Shown: positions 30,853 to 41,935 of the stretch, piece after piece
How positions within the stretch are numbered: the first letter of the stretch is position 1
Layout: each line of letters begins with the position of its first letter
Origin: Polynucleobacter sp. AP-Kaivos-20-H2
GTDB taxonomy: Bacteria; Pseudomonadota; Gammaproteobacteria; Burkholderiales; Burkholderiaceae
Direction of reading: 5' to 3'
Assembly: GCF_018882215.1 (NCBI RefSeq)
Contig: NZ_JACVOX010000003.1
Span: forward strand, 1 to 64,000
Length of the DNA: 64,000 nt
The notes under the pieces: model-generated
The model's database searches: none
What the model was told of the DNA's origin: nothing
Seen by the model: only the letters and a program-made list of their open reading frames with translations
Made by a program: the position numbers and the translations under genes

Positions 30853-31605
30853 TTATTTGCCGGTGATGAGGCGGTTTGCCAGGTCTTCTGGCAGGCCAGC
30901 GCGACGTACTTTCTCTGCGGCAGTGTAGTGATCGTAGGGCGTACGATGAAATGTAAGGGCTTCTGAAGCGGGCTCAAAAACAGCAAAGCAGGCCTCTGGA
31001 TTGCCATCTCTAGGTTGACCAAGAGAGCCAACAACACCTGCCCATTGGCGATGAGGTAGTACCGGAATTTCATCACCAGGGTGTGGTGCAAATCGAATGA
31101 GTTTTCCAACAGCGCTTTGATAAAAAAGCGCCTGCTCGTGGGCATGCCCAACAAAAGTGTAATTTTTTCCAGAGCTTTGTACACAGCGCCATGCACTCAT
31201 GCTGTCAGTAATGTAATTCCACTCGGCTGGATTGTAAGCAGAGGCATGCACAAAACAAATCTGATCTTCTTGAACCATCAGGGGAAGATTTTTAAGGAAA
31301 TCTACATGATCATTATTGAGTTGAGATTTAGTCCACTCAATGGCGGCATTGGCGCTGGCGTTCATTTGATTGCGGCTATCCTTAAAAACAGCCTCATCAT
31401 GGTTGCCAAGAAGGGCAATCGCTTTTTTGTTTTCTACGAGTGTGGCAATGCGATCAAGCAGCGCAACAGGATCAGCGTTATAGCCCACGAGGTCACCCAG
31501 AAACACCATGCGAGTAACGCCAAGTTCTTCGGCACGAGCCATGCAGGCATCAAAAGCTTCTAAATTGCTGTGGAGATCGGCAAATAGCCCAATACGTTCA
31601 GTCAT
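30853..31605 (-). CDS. Calcineurin-like metallophosphoesterase
   Basis: A 250-residue enzyme with the full metal-binding set: ADLHSN (D-x-H), LGDLVGYNADP (GD), LLGNHDE (GNHD), VHASAYNP and FVGHAHEQA. It is of the YfcE/protein-phosphatase-like type and soluble. Its 3' end is 3 bp from the kinase-Usp gene, so the two are surely cotranscribed; it may reverse the kinase's phosphorylations. Confidence 0.9.
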   Translation of the reverse strand: MTERIGLFADLHSNLEAFDACMARAEELGVTRMVFLGDLVGYNADPVALLDRIATLVENKKAIALLGNHDEAVFKDSRNQMNASANAAIEWTKSQLNNDHVDFLKNLPLMVQEDQICFVHASAYNPAEWNYITDSMSAWRCVQSSGKNYTFVGHAHEQALFYQSAVGKLIRFAPHPGDEIPVLPHRQWAGVVGSLGQPRDGNPEACFAVFEPASEALTFHRTPYDHYTAAEKVRRAGLPEDLANRLITGK

Positions 31606-31630
31606 CCCTTAATGATAGGACAAAAGGCCC

Positions 31631-32530
31631 CTAGATAGAAGGGTTATAGGGACTCGGATCATTATCTGGGCGATTTTTAAAGCGCTTGTGAACCCAGTAG
31701 TATTCGGCCGGCCGAAGTCGAATTTCTTCCTCAAAGCATTGATTAAGGCGTGCGGTGTCAGACTTGGGGTCTGCCCCAGGAAAATTCTCTAAAGGCTTCC
31801 CAATTTTGCAAAGGTAACCTGATTCATCTGCTTTTAATGTGGTGGTCATCAAGCATACGTCGGCGCCAGTAATTTTTGCTAAGCGAGAAATGGTGGTGAT
31901 GGTATTTGTTTGAATTCCAAAAAATGGCACAAATTCAGAATCCTTAAGACCCAAATCAAGATCCGGCGCAATGATGATGAAGTCGCCATTGCGAATTTCT
32001 CGAATGATCGCCTTTGCATTGCCTTGGCGATCAATTGAATTCCCACCAAAACGATTGCGCCATTCCACAATTCGTTTATTAAAGAATGGATTCTTCATTC
32101 TCTGAAAAAATCCTGAAGTGCGCGGCCAATGTTTTGTTTTAGAGAGCGCGCTCAAAATAATGCTGCCCTCAATTCCTGTGAAATGCATGTTTACTAAGAT
32201 GCGTGGTTTTCTGCTAGAGAGGTCAACTGCTGATTTCACCTCAATCATATTGCTCAGTTGTTTAGAGCTGCCGCACCAAATAATGCTTTTCTCTACCAGA
32301 CTGCGTCCAAGCAATCGCCAATGCTCTTTGGCAAGATCGTCGATTTCAGTCGGACTTAAGCTTGGAAAGCATAAGTGGAGATTTGTTTTGACCACTCGAT
32401 TTCTATCGCTAGGAATTCGAGCCGCAATAAATCCAAGGCCGTAACCTATTGCAACCAGAAGCCTATAGGGCAAGAGGGCAAGAAGCTTGAGTAGAACGAC
32501 GACTGCTTGATTGGAAAAAGACTTCAGCAA
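31631..32530 (-). CDS. LpxL/HtrB-family acyltransferase (paralogue A)
   Basis: A 299-residue membrane-anchored acyltransferase with HX4E as HFTGIE, PDLDLGLKDSEFVPFFG and the end [21 protein letters not shown]. It is closely related to the gene at 53893 (shared [28 protein letters not shown]). It is predicted to add a secondary acyl chain to lipid A or a related lipid. It lies between carbonic anhydrase (1-bp gap) and the metallophosphoesterase on the same strand. Confidence 0.85.
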   Translation of the reverse strand: MLKSFSNQAVVVLLKLLALLPYRLLVAIGYGLGFIAARIPSDRNRVVKTNLHLCFPSLSPTEIDDLAKEHWRLLGRSLVEKSIIWCGSSKQLSNMIEVKSAVDLSSRKPRILVNMHFTGIEGSIILSALSKTKHWPRTSGFFQRMKNPFFNKRIVEWRNRFGGNSIDRQGNAKAIIREIRNGDFIIIAPDLDLGLKDSEFVPFFGIQTNTITTISRLAKITGADVCLMTTTLKADESGYLCKIGKPLENFPGADPKSDTARLNQCFEEEIRLRPAEYYWVHKRFKNRPDNDPSPYNPSI

Positions 32531-32531
32531 A

Positions 32532-33203
32532 TTAGTTTTGCTCTGATTCGTAACGTTTTACAGATTTGGTATACCGCTCTGCCATTTCTTCAATAGAGCT
32601 GCTCGACATTCCCAAATCATTTACTAGGCCAGTTTCAAGACGATAAGCCCAGCCATGAACAGTGAGATCTTGCCCGCGTGCCCAAGCATCTTGCACGATG
32701 GTTGTTTCGCATACGTTAACTACTTGCTCAATGACATTGAGTTCGCAAAGGCGATCTTGACGCTTAGGGGTTGGAATAGCATCGCCTAAATAACGCTCAT
32801 GTTTTTGGTGCACATCCTTAACGTGACGCAACCAGTTGTCGGCTAAGCCAACTCGCCTATCGGCTAGCGCTGCATGAACACCAGAGCAGCCGTAGTGGCC
32901 CACTACTAATATATGTTTTACCTTCAGCAAATCAATCGCAAACTGAATAACAGACAAGCAATTCAAATCAGTGTGAACAACTACGTTTGCAACATTTCGG
33001 TGAACGAATAACTCACCAGGCAACAAGTTCACAATATCATTCGCCGGCACTCGGCTATCAGAGCAGCCAATCCACAGATATTCAGGGGCTTGTTGAGAAA
33101 CAAGGCGCTTAAAGAAATTGGCATCCTTTGCCACCATGATTTCGGCCCAGGTGCGATTATTGGCAAATAGCTGCTCTAGCGCTAAAGAATTCTTCATCGT
33201 CAT
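32532..33203 (-). CDS. can: Beta-class carbonic anhydrase
   Basis: A 223-residue beta carbonic anhydrase. Zinc ligands are in IGCSDSRVPAND and VVGHYGCSGV, with the HRNVANVV motif between. It interconverts CO2 and bicarbonate in the cytoplasm, supplying bicarbonate for carboxylations. It is divergent from the YggU gene and followed after 1 bp by an acyltransferase gene. Confidence 0.95.
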   Translation of the reverse strand: MTMKNSLALEQLFANNRTWAEIMVAKDANFFKRLVSQQAPEYLWIGCSDSRVPANDIVNLLPGELFVHRNVANVVVHTDLNCLSVIQFAIDLLKVKHILVVGHYGCSGVHAALADRRVGLADNWLRHVKDVHQKHERYLGDAIPTPKRQDRLCELNVIEQVVNVCETTIVQDAWARGQDLTVHGWAYRLETGLVNDLGMSSSSIEEMAERYTKSVKRYESEQN

Positions 33204-33225
33204 GCTTTCAGTTTAAAGTACTTTA

Positions 33226-33522
33226 ATGACGCCCAATTGGTTAAAACAAACCCCCACCGGAATTACCTTAAATTTACATTGCCAGCCAGGAGCTAAGGTG
33301 ACTAAGGTTGTTGGCCTGCATGATGGCTGCTTAAAAATTTCTCTACAGGCGCCTGCCCTTGAAAATAAAGCGAATGAGCTCTTATTGGCTTGGCTCTCTA
33401 AGCAATTAAGAGTGCCTCAAAAACAGATTCAATTCGTTTCTGGTCAAAATAGCCGCAAGAAACGAGTGGAAATTTGGGGACCTATCAGTCCCGAGCAAAT
33501 TGTGCAGTTGTTGAGCCCTTGA
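33226..33522 (+). CDS. DUF167/YggU-family protein
   Basis: A 98-residue protein with the DUF167 core: LNLHCQPGAKVTKVVG, LKISLQAPALENKANELLLAWLSKQLRVPQKQIQFVSGQNSRKKRVEI. The family is widespread and lacks an established function. It shares a very short divergent promoter region with carbonic anhydrase. Confidence 0.9.
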   Translation: MTPNWLKQTPTGITLNLHCQPGAKVTKVVGLHDGCLKISLQAPALENKANELLLAWLSKQLRVPQKQIQFVSGQNSRKKRVEIWGPISPEQIVQLLSP

Positions 33523-33637
33523 TTTAAAGGTCGGCTATAAATTGACCATTTTTTTATGCTCGGATGCTCATATACTTCTAGCAGAGGGTTTGAAAACCTG
33601 CTTAGGGTTTATGTAGAGTTTTGCTAAGGATGATCTT

Positions 33638-34003
33638 ATGAATAGCTTTATAAAGTGGCTCTTAAGCCTTGTTTTAATTGGGTTAGTCGGTATTTCAGTC
33701 TATACTTGGGGAATGCTAACTTGGAGTTATGGAAGTGGTGAGCGCGCAGGGTATGTGCAGAAATTTTCTAATCGCGGCTACATTTGCAAAACTTGGGAAG
33801 GCGAATTGGCCATGGTTTCTATGCCGGGCACAATGTCAGAAAAATTCCTCTTTACGGTGCGTGAGGATGCTGTGGCGCAAAAAATAAATGCTAATTTAGG
33901 TAAAAAGGTGGCTCTAAAGTATGAGCAACACATTGGTTTGCCAACGACCTGTTTTGGCGATACCGAGTATTTTGTTTCTGATATCACCGTTTTGGATGAG
34001 TAA
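33638..34003 (+). CDS. Conserved single-span membrane protein
   Basis: A 121-residue protein with one N-terminal helix (WLLSLVLIGLVGISVYTWGML) and a ~95-residue exterior domain: GERAGYVQKFSNRGYICKTWEGELAMVSMPG, FTVREDAVAQKINANLGKKVALKYEQH and two cysteines (YICKTW, PTTCFG). I recall similar uncharacterised proteins in several phyla. The cysteines may form a disulfide outside the membrane (inference). Confidence 0.6.
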   Translation: MNSFIKWLLSLVLIGLVGISVYTWGMLTWSYGSGERAGYVQKFSNRGYICKTWEGELAMVSMPGTMSEKFLFTVREDAVAQKINANLGKKVALKYEQHIGLPTTCFGDTEYFVSDITVLDE

Positions 34004-34116
34004 TTTGTAGTCGTAGTAAAAAATTGCTGTAACGCAACTTTATTTTTGTAATTTTTTGTGGTTAAAATCATGTAAGCGTAATGTGCGCTGACATCAATAT
34101 CTATAAGGAGCTTCAC

Positions 34117-34401
34117 TTGAACAAAGCCGAACTAATCGCAGCGATTGCTGACGACGCGGAGATTTCTAAAGCCAAAGCTGAATTCGCATTGAATTCTGCA
34201 ATCGACACAATTATCAAAGCTGTTACTAAAGGTGACTCAGTACAACTGATCGGCTTTGGTACTTTTGCTTCTGGCAAACGCGCTGCACGTATGGGTCGTA
34301 ACCCAAAAACTGGCGAGCCACTCAAAATTGCTGCTGCAAAAACTGTTAAGTTTTCTGCTGGTAAAGCATTTAAAGATTCAGTTAACAAGCGTAAGAAGTA
34401 A
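34117..34401 (+). CDS. hupB: HU-family nucleoid DNA-binding protein
   Basis: A 94-residue HU protein: [52 protein letters not shown] (DNA-binding arm with Pro) and [15 protein letters not shown]. The start is TTG preceded 6 bp earlier by AAGGAG; a longer frame from an ATG 12 codons upstream would bury this ribosome site and is less likely. It bends and compacts DNA as a dimer. A strong terminator follows. Confidence 0.95.
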   Translation: MNKAELIAAIADDAEISKAKAEFALNSAIDTIIKAVTKGDSVQLIGFGTFASGKRAARMGRNPKTGEPLKIAAAKTVKFSAGKAFKDSVNKRKK

Positions 34402-34417
34402 TTCTTCCTTAGTTGAT

Positions 34418-34447
34418 AAAAAAGCCCGGCATGCCGGGCTTTTTTAT
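34418..34447 (+). terminator. Rho-independent terminator after the HU gene
   Basis: AAAAAAGCCCGGC-AT-GCCGGGCTTTTTTATT: an 8-bp GC-rich stem with A and T runs; it may also serve the convergent rodA operon. Confidence 0.95.
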
Positions 34448-34490
34448 TCCTTCAAAACCCTCCATCAATCAACCGCATTACTGCGCCGAG

Positions 34491-35642
34491 TTAGCTTTGC
34501 ACTAAACGACGGTGACGATGGATACTCATTAATATTCCTGCGCCAAATCCAAGTGTTACTAATGCAGTGCCACCATAGCTAATAAATGGAAGTGGCACTC
34601 CAACTACCGGCAAGAGACCACTCACCATACCAATGTTGACAAATGCATAGGTAAAGAAAATTAAAGTCACTGACGCACCTAACAATCGAGTAAATAGGTT
34701 TGGCCCGCTCGCCGAGATCGCTAAACCTCTTTTAATGAGAGCGAAGAACAGGGTAATCAATACCAGGTTGCCCAATAAACCAAATTCCTCAGAGAACACT
34801 GCAAAGACAAAGTCAGTATGTTTTTCTGGAATGAATTCTAGATGTGCTTGCGTTCCTTGGAACCAGCCTTTGCCAAAGAATCCGCCAGAGCCAATTGCAA
34901 TCATGGATTGAATAGTGTGAAAGCCTTCACCAAGTGGGTCGCTAGTTGGATCTAGCAGAGTGCATATGCGATGCTTTTGATAGTCGTGCACAAATGGCCA
35001 CACAACATCATGGGCACAAATAGTGCTGCCAAAAATAATAATTAACAAAATACCAATAACACCCAAGCCAACAAATGGCAGTATCCATTTCCACGGCAGG
35101 CCCGCTAAGATGATGACGTAAAGCCCTGCTGCAAAAACGAGTAACGCCGTTCCCAAGTCTGGTTGGCGTGCAATTAAAAAAACAGGTATGGCTAAGATTA
35201 CGGCAGCAACACCATAGTCCCAAGATTTTTGAATGCCTTCCCGCTTTTGAAAGTACCAAGCAAGCATGAGTGGCATTGCAATCTTCATGATCTCGGATGG
35301 CTGAATGACAACTCCAATATTGAGCCAGCGACGAGCACCTTTTTTAATGAGTCCGAATGCGGCTACTGCGATTAAGAGGGCAACACCAAATCCATAAATC
35401 CAAACTGCACCCATCTCTAACCACTTAGGTGGAATACGTGAAACGATCCACATCACTAAAAATGAGAGTGCGAGGTTGCGCAATTCATCTGCAATTTGTA
35501 CGGGAGTATTTTGACTTGCAGATAGAAAAGTAAAAAAGCCAACAGCCGCTAAGCCAAGCAAAATAAGGCCTAGCTGGCGGTCTAAACCAGCGAAGATACT
35601 GGAGAAAAATCCTTTAACTTTGATTAAGGGGCTCTTTTCCAT
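34491..35642 (-). CDS. rodA: Rod-shape peptidoglycan polymerase RodA
   Basis: A 383-residue SEDS protein with about ten helices and the signature VVGVPLPFISYGGTALVTLGF near the C-terminus; LNIGVVIQPSEIMKIAMPLMLAWYF and RQPDLGTALLV are also typical. It polymerises glycan strands during elongation with its partner PBP2. It overlaps the end of mrdA by 19 bp and is the last gene of the mreBCD-mrdA-rodA operon. Confidence 0.95.
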   Translation of the reverse strand: MEKSPLIKVKGFFSSIFAGLDRQLGLILLGLAAVGFFTFLSASQNTPVQIADELRNLALSFLVMWIVSRIPPKWLEMGAVWIYGFGVALLIAVAAFGLIKKGARRWLNIGVVIQPSEIMKIAMPLMLAWYFQKREGIQKSWDYGVAAVILAIPVFLIARQPDLGTALLVFAAGLYVIILAGLPWKWILPFVGLGVIGILLIIIFGSTICAHDVVWPFVHDYQKHRICTLLDPTSDPLGEGFHTIQSMIAIGSGGFFGKGWFQGTQAHLEFIPEKHTDFVFAVFSEEFGLLGNLVLITLFFALIKRGLAISASGPNLFTRLLGASVTLIFFTYAFVNIGMVSGLLPVVGVPLPFISYGGTALVTLGFGAGILMSIHRHRRLVQS

Positions 35643-37531
35643 TCAGGAACCTCCTTGGGCCACTTGCCCTCAATGTAGTAGTCCAATGCTTGACGTGCAA
35701 TCGGAGCGGCATACTGTGCGCCGAAGCCTGCGTTCTCTACAACCATCGCAATTACTATGGTTGGCTTATCCGCTGGAGCAAATGCTATATACAAGGCATG
35801 GTCGCGTAAAAATTCTGCTGTGGATCCATGTTTGTAATCTTTGGAGTTCAAACTAAATACCTGCGCAGTTCCGGTTTTTCCGCCAACTTGATATCCAGTG
35901 CCCTTAAATGCTGTGGCAGATGTGCCAGAGTTATTAACCTCGACCATGGCCTTCTTGATTACTTCAATATTCTCAGCATTGAGATCGATGCGATAACTTT
36001 CTTTTGGGGTTGTCAGCACTCTGTTGCGAGTAAATGGATCTTCAATAGCTTTGACTAAGTGAGGCTTCATCACAATACCGTTATTAGCTACGTTTGCCAT
36101 GGCATGAGCTAATTGCAAAATTGTGAAAGCGTTGTAACCCTGTCCAATGCCCAAGGAAATAGTTTCACCCTCGTACCACTTTTGCTGCTCAGGTTTTTTG
36201 AAAGTATTTTTCTTCCACTCGGTCGATGGCAAAACACCTCTTGCTTCGCCTTGTAAATCGATACCAGTAATTTGACCAAAGCCTAATGGCTTCATAAAAT
36301 CGGCAATCATGTTTACGCCCATGTCTCGGGCAAGCATGTAGTAATACGTGTCACAAGATTCAACAATCGACTTTTGCATATCGACAATTCCGTGACCACC
36401 TTTTTTATCGTCGCGGAAGGTATGGTTACCAAAGTCAAAGTAACCAGGATCCGAAATTGTTTGTGATGGTGTGCGCTTTTTATTTTCCAACGCCGCCAAT
36501 GCCATGAAAGGTTTGTAAGTAGATCCGGGTGGATAGATTCCTTTCAATGGGCGGTTATAAAGCGGCTTCTGGGGGGAGTCATTGAGCTCTTTCCAGGTAA
36601 CTGAATCAATGCCTTCCACAAAATCATTCGGATTGAAGTTGGGCTTAGAAACAAAAGCCAATACGTCACCCGTTTTTGGTTCAATCGCCACAAATGCACC
36701 GCGGAAATTTCCATACAGTTGCTCAACTAAATATTGGAGCTTGATATCAACTGAGAGAACTACATTTTTACCGGGAACTGAAGGAGAACTAGAAAGTGTA
36801 CGCACTGGTTTACCGCCCGCAGTGATTTCTACTTGATCGTAACCAGGCACACCGCGCAATACAGTTTCATAATTTTGCTCTAAACCAATCTTACCTACGT
36901 ACTGAATGCCAGGTAAAAAAGAAGCCTGTAAAGCATCTGGATCATCGGCCTTGGCGCCCTCAATTTCAGTCTGCATGCGCTCTTTGTCGCGTTGCGAAAC
37001 GCGGCCAATATAGCCAATCAGGTGGGAGGCTAATTCGTTGTATGGATACTCCCGAAAGCTTCTAGCTCGGATTTCTACCCCAGGAAAGCGGTAACGATTG
37101 GCCATAAACCGGGCAGTTTCGGTCTCGTTGAGCATAGAGCGCAGCGGAAAAGTACCCATATTGCGAGAATCCTCCAGGGAGCGCTTGAAATTGCGACGAT
37201 CCCGAGGCGAAATGGCAACGATTTCAGAAAGATCATTGATGAGCTGATCTACGTTCCCTTTGACTCCTTCAGCATTCACATCCAAGGTAAGGGCAGAATA
37301 ATTTCGACCAATAACGATGCCATTACGATCAATAATGAGCCCGCGATTTGCCGGCGCTGGAACCAAGGCAATGCGATTGCTTTCAGCCAGTAGAGCATAT
37401 TTTCCGTGGCTTACTAGTTGTAGCCATACAAGACGGGTGATAAGTAGTAAAAAGCAAAACGTGACAAATAGAGTTGCAATATGAATGCGCTCTTGAAAAG
37501 AGTCGAGATCCGGTTTTTTAAAAGAAACCAT
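35624..37531 (-). CDS. mrdA: Penicillin-binding protein 2 (transpeptidase)
   Basis: A 635-residue class B PBP: N-terminal membrane anchor (IATLFVTFCFLLLITRLVWLQL), dimerisation domain, then the transpeptidase with STYK (nucleophile in PPGSTYKPF), SCD in VESCDTYYY and KTGT in GGKTGTAQV. It crosslinks peptidoglycan for rod elongation. Gene order after mreD is standard. Confidence 0.97.
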   Translation of the reverse strand: MVSFKKPDLDSFQERIHIATLFVTFCFLLLITRLVWLQLVSHGKYALLAESNRIALVPAPANRGLIIDRNGIVIGRNYSALTLDVNAEGVKGNVDQLINDLSEIVAISPRDRRNFKRSLEDSRNMGTFPLRSMLNETETARFMANRYRFPGVEIRARSFREYPYNELASHLIGYIGRVSQRDKERMQTEIEGAKADDPDALQASFLPGIQYVGKIGLEQNYETVLRGVPGYDQVEITAGGKPVRTLSSSPSVPGKNVVLSVDIKLQYLVEQLYGNFRGAFVAIEPKTGDVLAFVSKPNFNPNDFVEGIDSVTWKELNDSPQKPLYNRPLKGIYPPGSTYKPFMALAALENKKRTPSQTISDPGYFDFGNHTFRDDKKGGHGIVDMQKSIVESCDTYYYMLARDMGVNMIADFMKPLGFGQITGIDLQGEARGVLPSTEWKKNTFKKPEQQKWYEGETISLGIGQGYNAFTILQLAHAMANVANNGIVMKPHLVKAIEDPFTRNRVLTTPKESYRIDLNAENIEVIKKAMVEVNNSGTSATAFKGTGYQVGGKTGTAQVFSLNSKDYKHGSTAEFLRDHALYIAFAPADKPTIVIAMVVENAGFGAQYAAPIARQALDYYIEGKWPKEVPEWKRAP

Positions 37532-37539
37532 GCCGCTTC

Positions 37540-38064
37540 TTAAAGGGGTCGATTGTGATCAACATCTATAGGGCGACGTTGAGGCGCAAGCAAGATGCGG
37601 GTAGCTAGCGGCCAAAGCATTGCTTCAATCAAAGCCTGAATCGCGCCTGTTAAAGCCCACCAATAGAGTTCACCGCTGAGCAGCCAGTGTGCCAGCACAG
37701 GAAATAGCGATACCAATAAGAAAATAGGAAGTAGGTGCAGCGCTTGCGAGAGAACGGTGAGTGCCAGAATGCGCCTGTGCCATGAGATAGCAAGGTATGC
37801 GACTAGGGAATAACTAAAAGCGTGCAACCCTAATAAATCAGAATTATGTACATCCATCATCAAGCCCAAAATGAAGGCGATGAAGACGCTGACATAACGA
37901 TGCTGATGAATATTCCAAAACACAATACACAGGATTAACCAATCTGGCACCCAGCCGAAATTGCCAATGGGTAATAGGTTTAATAGCAGCGCACAAAATA
38001 GGCTGAAATAAATAAAGACCGGATTAACCGGGCGCAGAATATAGCCGCTCTGGAAATCGATCAT
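37540..38064 (-). CDS. mreD: Rod-shape membrane protein MreD
   Basis: A 174-residue protein with about five helices and the MreD pattern (PVNPVFIYFSLFCALLLNLLP, GLMMDVHNSDLLGLHAFSYSLVAYLA). It connects MreC to the membrane elongation complex. It overlaps mreC by 4 bp and ends 8 bp before mrdA. Confidence 0.93.
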   Translation of the reverse strand: MIDFQSGYILRPVNPVFIYFSLFCALLLNLLPIGNFGWVPDWLILCIVFWNIHQHRYVSVFIAFILGLMMDVHNSDLLGLHAFSYSLVAYLAISWHRRILALTVLSQALHLLPIFLLVSLFPVLAHWLLSGELYWWALTGAIQALIEAMLWPLATRILLAPQRRPIDVDHNRPL

Positions 38065-39008
38065 TGCATGCCTCGCGCGCGAGTTTGGCGTCTGCCAGGC
38101 GTATTGCTGAGTGGCGCATCAGAAGTCGATTTGTTGTTCACAGTTGCCGCTTTAGCGTCAAACTGCGGGTCATACAAAAATGCAAGCGCTTGACGATAGC
38201 GATTTACTGCTGCAACAGGAACACAAAATACGTTTGAGGAGTTCTTATCAACATTGCGCTCAATCTTGCTAATCACTGCCACTGCGAATCCTGGGGGATA
38301 AACACCATCAATGCCTGAGGTTAGCAAAATATCGCCAACTTCCAAATCGCTGGCTACCGGTAAATAGCGAAGTTCCAGTGGGTTGCCGCGCCCTGCGCCA
38401 AATACGGCTGCGCGAAGGCCATTGCGGGCCACTTGGACTGGAACCGCAAAATCACGGTCCTCCAACAGGGAAACCTCGGCAGAGCGCTCATAGAGACGGA
38501 CCACTTGGCCCAAAATCCCGGAATCATTGGCAATCGGGTTGCCAAGCTTTAGGCCGTCATTACTGCCGCGATTGATTACGATTCGTTGTGAAATTGGATT
38601 GGGTGGGTTAAACAGAATTTCTACCGGCAATGTTTTGAATGGAACCTGTTTTTGCAAGGTCATAAGCTCGCGCAGGTTTTGGTTTTCCACCATCAAAAAT
38701 TCAGATTGATTTGCCAGCAAAGAGAGCTCTGCTTGACGCACTTTCATTACTTGGTTTTCTTGATCAAGAGTCGATCTGGTTGTGAAATACTCAGACGTTG
38801 CTTCAAAGGCATTGCGCGGCGCCATCATGACATATTCAAGTGGACGCAAAATCCAATTGACGTTGTTGCGAATGGGGTCGAGTGCTTTGAAACGAAAATC
38901 GATCAGCATTAGAGCGATGCTGATCGACAGACAGACAATCAGTTTAAGTAAGGCCGGAATGCCCTGTCTGAAAAGTGGTGGAGTGCTATGTTGCAATTCC
39001 CTAGCCAA
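38061..39008 (-). CDS. mreC: Rod-shape periplasmic protein MreC
   Basis: A 315-residue protein: membrane anchor (LLKLIVCLSISIALMLIDF), a coiled coil (LDQENQVMKVRQAELSLLANQ) and the beta-domain with RIVINRGSNDGLKLGNPI and GDILLTSGIDGVYPPGFAVA. It links cytoplasmic MreB to PBP2. It lies 12 bp after mreB. Confidence 0.95.
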   Translation of the reverse strand: MARELQHSTPPLFRQGIPALLKLIVCLSISIALMLIDFRFKALDPIRNNVNWILRPLEYVMMAPRNAFEATSEYFTTRSTLDQENQVMKVRQAELSLLANQSEFLMVENQNLRELMTLQKQVPFKTLPVEILFNPPNPISQRIVINRGSNDGLKLGNPIANDSGILGQVVRLYERSAEVSLLEDRDFAVPVQVARNGLRAAVFGAGRGNPLELRYLPVASDLEVGDILLTSGIDGVYPPGFAVAVISKIERNVDKNSSNVFCVPVAAVNRYRQALAFLYDPQFDAKAATVNNKSTSDAPLSNTPGRRQTRARGMQ

Positions 39009-39020
39009 CGTGTATGTCGC

Positions 39021-40417
<1,397 letters not shown>

Positions 40418-40421
<4 letters not shown>

Positions 40422-41935
40422 GTTGGCACAACACCCCTATCGCTTTGATGGCAAAAGCATTGGCTGCAAAAGAGGTCTCCAGCAAGGAGTTAACCCAGTA
40501 CTTTTTGGATCGTATTGAGGCTGGAAAACAGTGGAATGCATACCTTGATGTGAATGCTCACTTAAGCTTAGAGGAATCAAATAAAGCAGATCAGCTTATT
40601 TCATCTGGAAAAGCTGGCAAGTTGACGGGCATTCCCGTTGCCCACAAAGATGTCTTTGTAACGCGTGGCTGGAAGTCCACTGCGGCATCCAAAATTTTGG
40701 CTGGATATCAAAGTCCTTTTGATGCCACGGTGGTTGCCAATCTGGGAATTCCTGATGAAAACAATCCTCATGGCGCTGGCATGGTTTGTTTGGGTAAAAC
40801 CAATATGGACGAGTTCGCGATGGGCTCGTCTAATGAGAACTCTGCCTATGGCCCTGTTCTAAATCCATGGAATTCTGCCCACGTGGCTGGCGGTTCATCG
40901 GGCGGCTCGGCAGCAGCTGTAGCCGCTGGTTTGGCTCCGATCGCTACCGGCACAGATACAGGCGGCTCAATCCGTCAGCCAGCCGCATTTTGTGGATTAA
41001 CCGGCATTAAGCCGAGTTATGGGCGCGTATCTCGTTACGGCATGATTGCCTACGCCTCTTCGCTCGATCAAGCTGGCCCGATGGGTAAGACAGCGGAAGA
41101 TTGCGCACTGTTACTATCCGCAATGTCTTCGCACGATCCGCGCGACTCCACCTCTTTGGCTGATTCGGGAGAAGACTATGGTCGCTACCTTAATCAGAAT
41201 TGGAAAGAGGGCAATTCTGATTCTGCGAAACCATTAGAAGGTTTGCGTGTTGGTTTGCCAAAAGAATTCTTTGCTGAAGGTTTGGCGAGTGATGTAGCGA
41301 AATCTGTTAATGAAGCAGCCAAGCTTTTAGAAAACTTAGGTGCATCGTTAGTTGAAGTGAGTTTGCCAAAAACTAAGTTATCCATACCGGTGTATTACGT
41401 TTTAGCGCCAGCAGAAGCATCGAGTAACTTGAGTCGCTTTGATGGTGTGCGTTATGGGTATCGTGCCAATGAGTATCGTGATCTCAATGATATGTATGCC
41501 AAGTCACGTACCGAAGGTTTTGGTGCCGAAGTTAAGCGCCGAATCATGATTGGAACGTATGTTCTTTGCCATGGTTACTATGATGCTTATTACCTGCAGG
41601 CACAAAAAATTCGTCGCATTATTGCGGCAGACTTTCAAGCTGCATTCAATCAGTGCGATGTCATCCTGGGGCCTGTAGCCCCTGATGTGGCTTGGCGCTT
41701 GGGCGAAAAATCAAAAGATCCTGTGCAAATGTATCTAGAAGATATTTATACGCTTTCTACAAACTTGGCAGGTTTACCAGCGATGAGTATCCCATGTGGA
41801 TTTAATGGAAATAATTTACCTATTGGCATGCAACTCATTGGCAATTATTTTTCTGAAGCGCGCTTGTTGCAAGTGGCACATCAATATCAGCAAGCCAGCG
41901 ATTGGCATTTGCGTCCAGCAAGCGAGGTGGCATGA
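40418..41935 (+). CDS. gatA: Asp/Glu-tRNA amidotransferase subunit A (amidase)
   Basis: A 505-residue amidase-signature enzyme with the Ser-cisSer-Lys triad: Lys in PVAHKDVF and serines in [14 protein letters not shown] and [16 protein letters not shown]. It releases ammonia from glutamine for GatB. Overlaps of 4 bp at both ends place it firmly in the gatCAB operon. Confidence 0.97.

Noticed and set aside
33579..33601. Hairpin before the membrane protein gene at 33638
   Set aside because: AGCAG/CTGCT pairing with an AT-rich inner part but no T-run; could not be assigned to any function.
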